From contig CAMPKG010000057.1 in assembly GCA_946887085.1 (NCBI GenBank), positions 1-13,534 on the forward strand: a stretch of DNA of 13,534 nucleotides. The letters are read 5' to 3'. This stretch comes from an uncultured Sphingobacteriales bacterium (lineage in GTDB: Bacteria > Bacteroidota > Bacteroidia > Chitinophagales > Chitinophagaceae). A program made the translations under genes and the position numbers. The notes under the pieces are model-generated. The model searched no databases, was not told the origin of the DNA, and was given only the letters and a program-made list of their open reading frames with translations. Below, in pieces: positions 1-7,653 of this stretch. Numbering within the stretch: the first letter of the stretch is position 1; every line of letters starts with the position of its first letter.

Positions 1-19
1 ACGGAACAGCCGGTAGCCA

Positions 20-499
20 ATGCGCGCACTGACCCAGGGTTTTATCTTCTTCGGACTGATAAACGTTGGCGGCGACCCTTATGTGATCGAATACAACTGC
101 CGCATGGGCGACCCGGAAACAGAAGTAGTGATGCCGCGTTTGGAGAATGACGTTGTGGAGCTGATCATAATGATGCACGAGAACAGGCTGAACGAAGTGG
201 AAGTAAAACATGATAAGCGTGCTGCTTGTACGGTGATGCTGGTGTCAGAAGGCTATCCTAACAGCTATCCTAAGGGCAGGATAATGACCGGCTTCGACAG
301 CACTAAAGGCAGCATACTCTTCCATGCAGGTACGGCGAATAAAGACCAGCAGGTTGTTACCAACGGTGGCCGCGTCATTGCTATCACATCTTATGGCGAT
401 ACTTTGAAAGATGCATTAGCTGTTTCTTTCGAAAATGCAAAGCATATCGAATACGAAGGAAAGTACTACCGCAGGGATATTGGGTATGAGTTTAGTTAA
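20..499 (+). CDS. purD: Phosphoribosylamine-glycine ligase, C-terminal part (5' part missing or broken)
   Basis: This is the C-terminal part of GAR synthetase, which joins phosphoribosylamine and glycine using ATP in de novo purine synthesis in the cytoplasm. The sequence GFIFFGLINVGGDPYVIEYN followed by CRMGDPETEVVMPRL is the end of the ATP-grasp domain; the E, N and GDPE residues are the usual Mg-ATP ligands. After it comes the small C-terminal domain (AACTVMLVSEGYPNSYPKG). Family members are about 425 residues, so the 159 residues here correspond roughly to residue 270 onward. The ATG at 20 is therefore not a natural start: it falls inside the conserved domain. The frame cannot be extended left because an in-frame TAG lies at 14-16. 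Neither of the other two + frames to the left edge shows convincing PurD sequence. The gene ends in TAA and overlaps the convergent nnr gene by 8 bases. Identity is secure. Whether the 5' side is a real lesion or a sequence-end error cannot be decided here. Confidence 0.9.
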   Translation: MRALTQGFIFFGLINVGGDPYVIEYNCRMGDPETEVVMPRLENDVVELIIMMHENRLNEVEVKHDKRAACTVMLVSEGYPNSYPKGRIMTGFDSTKGSILFHAGTANKDQQVVTNGGRVIAITSYGDTLKDALAVSFENAKHIEYEGKYYRRDIGYEFS

Positions 500-1994
500 G
501 GCTGCGAAACGCTTTACCGAGGTTGTCTATAACATCACCCGCCACCATCGCTTCTTCTGAATGAGCCTGCACTGCGTATTCGCCTGCTAATCCGTGGAGA
601 AATACGCCAAGTACGGCTGCATCATGCGGATCATAGCGCTGTGCGATCAAAGCTGTGATGACCCCTGTCAATACATCCCCTGTTCCGCCTGTAGCCAGCC
701 CTACTGTACCATTTATATTATACCGGCATTCACCTTCCGGACTAACTATTGCCGTATGCCGGTCTTTTAACACGATAGTGATATTGAATTTCATTGCCTG
801 GGTGCGGGCATTTTCCAGTTGCAGCATGCTATTGGCTGTTTTGCCAAACAGGCGCTCAAACTCGCCGGGATGAGGTGTGAACACGCTGCCGGCAGGTATT
901 TTATGCATCAGGTCGGGCTGCCTTGCAAGCATGTTCAACGCATCTGCATCTATCACCGGCGGCTGCTTACAGGCTTCGAGGAAATTAGTAAAGGCCCTGA
1001 GTGTTTCTTCTTTTGTTCCCATTCCCGGGCCAATGCCGATCGCGTCAGATTTTTCCCATTCCGCGATGCGGGTTATGTATTTTTCACCCTTGGTAATACA
1101 CATGCTCTCGGGTGTTGCTGTTTGTATGATGTTGTAACCGCACTCCGGCACCAATGCTTTCACTTTACCTGCGCCTGCACGTCCGGCAGCCCTTGCCGAA
1201 AGCGTGATCGCTCCCATCATACCATAACTACCCCCAATTACAAGGGCCGTTCCAAATGTACCTTTATGAGAAAATGGCTCACGTGCTTTGTATATGCGTC
1301 GAACATATCCCTCGTCAATCGTCTGGTAGTTTGTGTGCGTTGAAGAGATGAAAGTTTCGTGCAGCCCGATATCAAGTACATGAATACTGCCGGAATATCT
1401 GCCAGTTTCCGGGTGGAGAAAGGCACGCTTGTAAAACTGGAAGCTCAACGTATCCTGCACTTTCAGAATAGCTGCATCGCCATCCGGTATATTATCGGCT
1501 GGCATGCCGCTGGGTATGTCGATAGCTATTTTGCGGTTTGGCAGTTCGTTTATGTGATTAATAAAATCAGCTACCCAGCCATCAGCTTTCCTGTTCAATC
1601 CCGTGCCCAGTATAGCATCAATGATGACAATATGCGGAGGAATATCCGTGATGAATGTTCCCGGCTGCAGGTCTTCGACAAGCGTAGCGTCAATGTTCTG
1701 CAGGCGTTCATGATTCGCCTTACAATCGGGTGATAACTCTTCGCTAAATCTTAGCACAAAAGCCTTTGCACCATATCCCATCCTGTGCAGCATCCTGGTT
1801 ATCGCGAGGCCGTCGCCCCCGTTATTACCAGTACCGCAAAGCACCACGAACAACGATTCTTTGGATACATTATTTAATAACCACTCCGCGCACTTGCCCG
1901 CTGCCCGCTCCATCAACTCGCGCGAAGTGATGCCGGAAGCATGAATTGTATAGGCGTCGCAGGCCCTTATCTGCGCAGCGGGAAATATTTTCAT
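492..1994 (-). CDS. nnr: Bifunctional NAD(P)HX epimerase / ADP-dependent NAD(P)HX dehydratase
   Basis: This is a metabolite-repair enzyme. The N-terminal YjeF_N domain (about residues 1-215) interconverts R and S forms of hydrated NAD(P)H. The C-terminal ribokinase-like domain (about 235-500) dehydrates the S form using ADP. The epimerase half shows GNNGGDG at 56-62, DAILGTGLNR at 126-135 and IDIPSG at 158-163. The dehydratase half shows HKGTFGTALVIGG from 243, IGPGMG at 321-326, TPHPGEFERLFG from 373, and ATGGTGDVLTG at 434-444 with the catalytic-type aspartate. The 500-residue length fits the fused family. The open frame extends 18 codons further upstream (to 2048), but that extension is Phe/Cys/Tyr-rich and unlike the family. 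MKIFPAAQIRACDAYTI is the typical beginning, so I take the ATG at 1994. The gene is divergent from the TonB receptor operon and convergent with purD. It appears intact. Confidence 0.95.
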   Translation of the reverse strand: MKIFPAAQIRACDAYTIHASGITSRELMERAAGKCAEWLLNNVSKESLFVVLCGTGNNGGDGLAITRMLHRMGYGAKAFVLRFSEELSPDCKANHERLQNIDATLVEDLQPGTFITDIPPHIVIIDAILGTGLNRKADGWVADFINHINELPNRKIAIDIPSGMPADNIPDGDAAILKVQDTLSFQFYKRAFLHPETGRYSGSIHVLDIGLHETFISSTHTNYQTIDEGYVRRIYKAREPFSHKGTFGTALVIGGSYGMMGAITLSARAAGRAGAGKVKALVPECGYNIIQTATPESMCITKGEKYITRIAEWEKSDAIGIGPGMGTKEETLRAFTNFLEACKQPPVIDADALNMLARQPDLMHKIPAGSVFTPHPGEFERLFGKTANSMLQLENARTQAMKFNITIVLKDRHTAIVSPEGECRYNINGTVGLATGGTGDVLTGVITALIAQRYDPHDAAVLGVFLHGLAGEYAVQAHSEEAMVAGDVIDNLGKAFRSLN

Positions 1995-2081
1995 AGCTGA
2001 AAAATAATTAAAACATCCGAAGCTCCTGTACACACACGCAAAAAACACATATATATCAGTTATTTATCATCGAATACGCCG

Positions 2082-2112
2082 TTTGGTCACTATAGTGTAA
2101 TTCCTATCTTTG
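2082..2112 (+). promoter_or_regulatory. Bacteroidota-type promoter of the TonB receptor operon
   Basis: TTTG at 2082-2085 and TATCTTTG at 2105-2112 are exact matches to the -33 (TTTG) and -7 (TAnnTTTG) elements used by the primary sigma factor of Bacteroidota. The 19-base spacing is within the usual range. Transcription would start around 2118-2120, leaving a leader of about 60 bases before the ATG at 2182. This also argues against the TTG at 2110 being the start codon, since it lies inside the -7 element. A 10-bp palindrome sits in the spacer. Confidence 0.7.
2088..2097. promoter_or_regulatory. Perfect palindrome CACTATAGTG in the promoter spacer (possible operator)
   Basis: CACTATAGTG is its own reverse complement and lies wholly between the -33 and -7 elements of the receptor-operon promoter, where a dimeric repressor would block polymerase. 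It is short, and no second copy was noticed nearby, so the operator role is inference only. Confidence 0.3.
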
Positions 2113-2181
2113 TCAGCTCCGGGAAAACGAAATAAAGCACTATTTTTCGGGCTCATTCTTTTTATAGCAAAAAATATAAAT

Positions 2182-4575
2182 ATGCAGAAACGCTTCGGCC
2201 TCTTAGCCGTATTGCTATTGGCCATTTCGTTTGGCGCCTTCGCACAGGGCGGCGGTACCATCAAAGGTTTCGTGTACGACCGTGCTACCGGTGAACCCAT
2301 GATCTTTACAAACGTAGTGCTGGAAGGCACACGTTATGCGGGGCAGACCGACGTGAACGGTTATTTTTCTATCACGCAGATCCCCGAGGGCACATACACA
2401 CTGTTCACAACTCTGCTAGGTTTTGACACAGCGAAAACAAGCGTTACGGTGAAACCGGGTGATATCATCACCAAAAAACTTTTCCTTGCCCCGTCGCAAC
2501 GTACGCTGAAAGGTGTTGAAATATCTGCACGAAGGATCGAAAAAACTACCCAGATCAACGCCGGTACCACTACGGTAACACCGCGCGAGATCAAACTGAT
2601 GCCAAGCGCAGGTGGTGAGCCGGACATTGCTCAATACCTCCAGGTAGTTCCCGGTGTTGTTTTCACCGGAGACCAGGGCGGGCAGCTTTATATACGCGGT
2701 GGTGCTCCTTCGCAAACGGGTATACTGCTGGATGGTGTAACTATATACAACCCCTTCCACCAGATCGGCCTTTTCTCTGTATTTGAAACGGACGCTATCC
2801 GGAACGTGGATGTTCAGAGTGCAGGCTTCAACGCACAATATGGTAATCGTACTTCGGCAATACTGGATGTACGTACCAAAGATGGCAACAAGAACCGCCT
2901 GGCTGGTAAGGTTTCGGCGTCACCACTTATGGCACGCGCCATGCTGGAAGGTCCGATTGTAAAACCTAAACGCGAGGGCGCTGCCGGTTCTACTTTCCTC
3001 ATTGCAGCCAAGCATAGCTATTTCGACAAGACTTCCAAATCTATATATGGCGGCCTCGGCGAGCCATTCAAAAGCAGCCTGCCTTATGCTTTTACCGACC
3101 TGTACGGCAAAGTATCGCTCAATGGTGATAATGGTAGCAAGCTAAATTTGTTCGGGTTCAATTTCACCGACAAGGCAAAGGCAATTAACCCGACAACGCT
3201 GAGAGAAGATGCCAGTATCGACTGGAACGCTTTTGGTACAGGTACTACGTTCGTAGTAACTCCGGGAAACAGCTCAGCGCTCATCAACGGGCGACTGGCT
3301 TATTCGAAATACCGTATCGACTACAAGGAGGCTGATTTTATTCAGATACCCGGAAGCAGCTACGATGGCACCCGCAGTAGCGGTATCGAAGGTTTTGAAG
3401 GCGGTATCGATTTTACATATTACTTCCCCGGTTACAGCCAGCTGAAATATGGGATCGAGGTAAGCGGCCTGCATACTTCGCTTGACTACCTCAATGAGAA
3501 TGGCAATGCGGTTTCTTTAGATCGCCGCAATACTTCTGCAGCACTCTTTATGATATTCAGGAAAAACTTTGGCGACAAACTCATCTTCGAGCCAGGTGTG
3601 CGTTTACAATACTACTCTGCACTGAGCAAGATTTCACCTGAACCTCGCCTTGGCCTGAAGTATAACGTAACCAGCTTCCTGCGACTGAAAGCTGCAGGCG
3701 GCTTGTATTCGCAGAACATTATCAGTACAAAGAGCGACCGTGATGTTGTGAACTTCTTCACTGGTTTCATCCTCAGCCCCGATGAAGCTGTAACAAATAC
3801 CGATTTCCAAACGGTACAAACCAACCTGCAGACTGCCTACCACGCCCTTGGCGGCATCGAAGTGGATATCAGGAACGTAGAGCTAAACCTTGAGCCATGG
3901 TACAAGAAATTCACTCAGTTCATCGAACTCAGCAGGATCAAGATCACCACCGGCAACTTTACCGCAGGTGAAGGAGATGCAAAAGGTATTGACCTATCAG
4001 CACGTTACAATCGCGACCGGCTGTACCTCTGGGGTGTTATCTCGTACCAGGAGATCGTATACAAAACGCTTGTGTTGAGGGATAATGTAGTAGTAACCGA
4101 CCAGAACGGTACGTTGATCTATGAGCCTGAAGTGCAAACATATCCCCCACCGTTCGACCGACGCATCAACCTGAATCTTCTTGCTGCTTATACTGCAGGT
4201 AAAAAGAAAGATTGGGAAGTATCGCTCCGCTACAACCTCGGTTCACCATTCCCTTTCACTCAAACACAAGGGTTCTATGAAAATGTGAACCTGGCTCCTA
4301 ATGGCAACTTTGATCAGGATCCGATGGCTCAAAACGGTCAGCCAGGAATTTTGTATTCGCAGGATATAAACGGCGGACGCCTTTCGTCATACCACCGTCT
4401 CGACTTTTCATTGAGGAAGAAATTTGCATTATCGACAACATCGAACATCGAAACCACGCTGGGTGTTACTAACGTATACGATCGTAATAATATCTTCTAC
4501 GTGAACCGTATCTCCGGCACCCGCGTATACCAACTTCCTGTATTCCCAAGCATCAACGTGACATGGAATTTTTAA
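2182..4575 (+). CDS. TonB-dependent receptor with carboxypeptidase-regulatory-like N-terminal domain
   Basis: This is a 797-residue outer-membrane receptor that would import a ligand with TonB/ExbB/ExbD energy. A signal peptide covers residues 1-21 (MQKRFGLLAVLLLAISFGAFA, cut before QGGG). It is followed by a CarboxypepD_reg-like domain (about 25-105, starting GTIKGFVYDRATGEP) and a plug domain (about 110-235, with QYLQVVPGVVFTGDQGGQLY and then IRGGAPSQTGILLDGV). The rest, to residue 797, is a beta-barrel ending in the aromatic terminus NVTWNF. The frame is open upstream to a TTG at 2110, but that codon is inside the promoter. The ATG at 2182 has an A-rich leader and begins a standard signal peptide. 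No SusD-like gene follows, so this is not a typical glycan-uptake SusCD pair. The next gene starts 4 bases after the stop, and the operon promoter is at 2082-2112. The ligand cannot be told from sequence. Confidence 0.93.
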   Translation: MQKRFGLLAVLLLAISFGAFAQGGGTIKGFVYDRATGEPMIFTNVVLEGTRYAGQTDVNGYFSITQIPEGTYTLFTTLLGFDTAKTSVTVKPGDIITKKLFLAPSQRTLKGVEISARRIEKTTQINAGTTTVTPREIKLMPSAGGEPDIAQYLQVVPGVVFTGDQGGQLYIRGGAPSQTGILLDGVTIYNPFHQIGLFSVFETDAIRNVDVQSAGFNAQYGNRTSAILDVRTKDGNKNRLAGKVSASPLMARAMLEGPIVKPKREGAAGSTFLIAAKHSYFDKTSKSIYGGLGEPFKSSLPYAFTDLYGKVSLNGDNGSKLNLFGFNFTDKAKAINPTTLREDASIDWNAFGTGTTFVVTPGNSSALINGRLAYSKYRIDYKEADFIQIPGSSYDGTRSSGIEGFEGGIDFTYYFPGYSQLKYGIEVSGLHTSLDYLNENGNAVSLDRRNTSAALFMIFRKNFGDKLIFEPGVRLQYYSALSKISPEPRLGLKYNVTSFLRLKAAGGLYSQNIISTKSDRDVVNFFTGFILSPDEAVTNTDFQTVQTNLQTAYHALGGIEVDIRNVELNLEPWYKKFTQFIELSRIKITTGNFTAGEGDAKGIDLSARYNRDRLYLWGVISYQEIVYKTLVLRDNVVVTDQNGTLIYEPEVQTYPPPFDRRINLNLLAAYTAGKKKDWEVSLRYNLGSPFPFTQTQGFYENVNLAPNGNFDQDPMAQNGQPGILYSQDINGGRLSSYHRLDFSLRKKFALSTTSNIETTLGVTNVYDRNNIFYVNRISGTRVYQLPVFPSINVTWNF

Positions 4576-4579
4576 TCGA

Positions 4580-7500
4580 ATGAAGCACAACAAAAGATCT
4601 ATATCCGGAAGCCTGGCTTGCCTATTGATAGTATTATCAGGCAGCCAGGCTTCGGCTCAAATACACAGTCCTCATCTCCCCGAAAATAAATGGCTGCACC
4701 TTGCGGAAGAACAGTTTACGCAAGGCCATTATGAAAATGCGGCACAGTCGGCAACCAACTACATCAGGCAAAATTCCGGTAACATTTACTCTGGCAAGCA
4801 CGATGCATTGGACAAGGCAAAATTCTACCTGACTGTTGCCGGCCTGAAACAGGAAAAAGAGGGAAGTGTAGACTCAGCCATTGTCTATATCGAAGAAACC
4901 GCAAACCCGGCATATAAGCAACGTACAGCCTACGCACTGGCGCAATATTATTTCCGCAACAACCAGTTGGCAACTGCTGTGCCTTATTACGAAACTGCCG
5001 GCATCGCTAACCTGACCAATGCAGAGATAGCCAACGCCAAATTTGAACTGGCTTATGCGTACTTCACATTGCGCCAGTTCGACAAGGCAGAGCCATTGTT
5101 TGCATCCATCAGGCAACTGCCTAACAAATACACATCGGCCGGCCATTATTATTTTGGCCTGCTGGCGTACAACCAGGGCAACTACCAGCAGGCGCTTGAG
5201 AGTTTTGAAAAGATAGACAACGAAAAACAGTACAGCGCGGTAGTGCCTTACTACATCGCCGAGATATACTATTTCACAGGTAACAGGAAAAAAGCACTCG
5301 ACGAGGCATTGCGCTTGATGAAGCGCCCTGAGAAATCGTACTACGACAATGAGCTTCACCTGCTGGCAGCACAGGTGTTGTTTGAAGAGCAGCGTTACGG
5401 CGACGCACTGCCCTACTTCGAACATTATTACGATAACGTAGCGAAGATCAGGAAGGAAGACCTGTACGAGATGGCCTATTCCTACTACAGGGTAAATGAA
5501 TGGCAGAACGCCATCGAGAAATTCAAACCACTGAGCAACACCCGCGACTCATTAGGCCAGACGGCGATGTACCTTCTTGGCGATTCGTACCTGAAGACCG
5601 GGGACAGGAAGAGTGCGCGTAATGCGTTCGGCATTGCCTCCGATATGGAATTCAACCCGGGACAGCAGGAAGCGTCCCAGTTGCTTGCGGCAAAATTGTC
5701 GTACGAGATGGGATACTTTGATGAGGCGGTAACTTATATCAATGCGTTGTTGACAACGTATCCTAACAGTCTATATCGTGACGAAGCGCGTACCATGCTT
5801 TCCGGCTTGCTGATAAAAACGAGCAACTACGCTGATGCCTATAGCGCGTTGAAGCAAGTGACCAACCGCGACAAGACCTATTGGCTCACCTACCAGAAGG
5901 TAACCTACGGATACGCTATGCAAAAACTACAGGAGGGTGATGTGGTGGAAGCGGACAACTTGTTAACGGAATCGCTTCAGCAACCTTCTGACAAAGCGTA
6001 CGAAGCTGCAGCTAACTTCTGGAAGGCGGAGCTTGCTTATAAGGCGCAGCGCTTTGAAGATGCGATAAGATATGCACAGCGTTACGTTAATGAACCGGAG
6101 GTGCGCGATCGTGCACAGTACCTAAGCTCCTCAGCAACGCCGCACAATGCATACATCACCCTGGGCTATTCGGCTATGGGAATGAAAGATTATAGCGCCG
6201 CACAGGATTATTTTGCCAAAGCGCAAAAGGCTGAGGCCGAAGATGTGGTAACTACATATAACGCAATGCTCCGCGAAGCGGATGCTGTATTCATGCAGAA
6301 AGATTATGCGCGGGCGCTTACTTTGTACGATAAAATAATTGATGCGGAGGCCGAAGGTGCTGACTATGCCCGTTTCCAGAAAGCGAAACTTCTCGGCCTG
6401 CAAAATAAACATGACGAAAGAGCTGCCCTGCTGCAATCACTGATAACACCGCCATCGCAGTATGCCGCTGACGCGCGCTACGAACTGGCGCTTACTTATA
6501 TAGAGCAGAATAAATATCAGCAGGCGATAACCGCTCTGCAGCCGCTGACCAGCAGTGCCGAGAAAAAGAACCTAGCATCGAAAGCATGGATGAAGATAGG
6601 CTTTGCACACCAGCAACTGGGCGAAGATGAAAAAGCAATTGCTGCATTCAAAGAGATCGTAACCAACTACCCCTCGTCGGAAGAGCGGCAGGCAGCACTG
6701 GACGCATTGCGCAGTCTTTATATTGAAAGCAACCAGCCTTCCGCATATGCACAATTACTGAAAGACAACAACATCTCTTCAACGGACGACGCAAGCCTGG
6801 ATTCAACTTTTTATTCCGCCGCCGAAGCACAATATGCTTCAGGTAAGTACAGCAATTCGAAACAATCATTCGCCCAATACCTGCAACAATACCCGAATGG
6901 CATTTTTGCCAGCAAGGCACATTATTACAAAGGCGAAAGCCATTACCAACTGAAAGAATATAAAGAAGCGCTTGCCGAATATGATATTGTCCTGTCAGGC
7001 CCATGGAGCGATTTTACCGAGAACAGCGCACGCAAGGCGGCAGTTATTGCTTTCCAGGAAAAAGATTACACTGGAGCTGCGAAATATTACGAGCAGCTGC
7101 GCACAAGCGCACTGAACCAGGAAACCCTGCAACAGGCGTACAGCGGGCTGATGCAGAGTAACTACAACATTGGCAATTTTGATGCAGCCGCCAGCTATGC
7201 CGATACACTGGCCGGCATGCCAGGACTCGATGAGACCACATTACATAATGTATTATTGATAAAGGCCCGCTCACTCCAAAGGTTCAATAAACAAAACGAC
7301 GCGCTTGCGGTGTACAAACAACTGGAGAGTTCGAAGACTGGTGCGATAGCTGCAGAGGCAAGGTTCAACATAGCATCTATTTACCTGCAACAGGACAAGG
7401 TGGGCGAGGCAGAAGCAGCAGCAAACAACACCATCAAGCTTTCGGCTGGACAGGATTACTGGATCGTAAAATCGTACATACTGCTTGCGGATATATTGAC

Positions 7501-7648
7501 CAAACAAAAAGACTACTTCAATGCTAAAGCAACGTTGCAAAGCATTGTAAAAAACACGAAGATCGCTGAACTGAAAAAGGAAGCATCTGAGAAACTGGAA
7601 CAGGTAAAAAAGCTGGAAAAACAACAAAGCAAACTATCTGAAGAATAA
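4580..7648 (+). CDS. Large secreted tetratricopeptide-repeat protein
   Basis: This 1022-residue protein has a signal peptide (residues 1-26, cut after ASA, before QIHSP). I see no lipobox cysteine and no later membrane segment, so it is probably periplasmic. Nearly the whole mature chain is made of TPR-like helical hairpins. About 23 can be counted by eye, for example HYYFGLLAYNQGNYQQALES, LYEMAYSYYRVNEWQNAIEK, RYELALTYIEQNKYQQAITA and HYYKGESHYQLKEYKEALAE. These form a long superhelical scaffold for binding other proteins. The last 30 or so residues are a charged Lys/Glu-rich helix (KKEASEKLEQVKKLEKQQSK). The gene lies 4 bases after the receptor gene and 5 bases before the barrel gene, so it is almost certainly co-transcribed and probably co-functional with both. 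No enzymatic domain is visible. The specific function is unknown. It may be an adaptor or assembly factor for the two flanking barrels. Confidence 0.9.
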   Translation: MKHNKRSISGSLACLLIVLSGSQASAQIHSPHLPENKWLHLAEEQFTQGHYENAAQSATNYIRQNSGNIYSGKHDALDKAKFYLTVAGLKQEKEGSVDSAIVYIEETANPAYKQRTAYALAQYYFRNNQLATAVPYYETAGIANLTNAEIANAKFELAYAYFTLRQFDKAEPLFASIRQLPNKYTSAGHYYFGLLAYNQGNYQQALESFEKIDNEKQYSAVVPYYIAEIYYFTGNRKKALDEALRLMKRPEKSYYDNELHLLAAQVLFEEQRYGDALPYFEHYYDNVAKIRKEDLYEMAYSYYRVNEWQNAIEKFKPLSNTRDSLGQTAMYLLGDSYLKTGDRKSARNAFGIASDMEFNPGQQEASQLLAAKLSYEMGYFDEAVTYINALLTTYPNSLYRDEARTMLSGLLIKTSNYADAYSALKQVTNRDKTYWLTYQKVTYGYAMQKLQEGDVVEADNLLTESLQQPSDKAYEAAANFWKAELAYKAQRFEDAIRYAQRYVNEPEVRDRAQYLSSSATPHNAYITLGYSAMGMKDYSAAQDYFAKAQKAEAEDVVTTYNAMLREADAVFMQKDYARALTLYDKIIDAEAEGADYARFQKAKLLGLQNKHDERAALLQSLITPPSQYAADARYELALTYIEQNKYQQAITALQPLTSSAEKKNLASKAWMKIGFAHQQLGEDEKAIAAFKEIVTNYPSSEERQAALDALRSLYIESNQPSAYAQLLKDNNISSTDDASLDSTFYSAAEAQYASGKYSNSKQSFAQYLQQYPNGIFASKAHYYKGESHYQLKEYKEALAEYDIVLSGPWSDFTENSARKAAVIAFQEKDYTGAAKYYEQLRTSALNQETLQQAYSGLMQSNYNIGNFDAAASYADTLAGMPGLDETTLHNVLLIKARSLQRFNKQNDALAVYKQLESSKTGAIAAEARFNIASIYLQQDKVGEAEAAANNTIKLSAGQDYWIVKSYILLADILTKQKDYFNAKATLQSIVKNTKIAELKKEASEKLEQVKKLEKQQSKLSEE

Positions 7649-7653
7649 GAGGC

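Noticed and set aside
1279..1284. CACGTG core as a possible parS site
   Set aside because: It lies within nnr, and the flanking bases do not match the parS palindrome (no TGTTT/AAACA arms). No other parS-like 16-mer was seen in the window.
819..1343. 174-codon open frame on the + strand inside nnr
   Set aside because: It is antisense to a conserved enzyme with all motifs present; the translation is Cys/His-rich and has no recognisable domain.
1995..2048. Upstream ATG extension of nnr
   Set aside because: The 18 extra residues are Phe/Cys/Tyr-rich and unlike the family, whose conserved beginning matches the ATG at 1994.
2110..2181. Extended TTG start for the TonB receptor, 24 codons upstream
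   Set aside because: The TTG lies in the -7 promoter element, and the ATG at 2182 starts directly with a canonical signal peptide.
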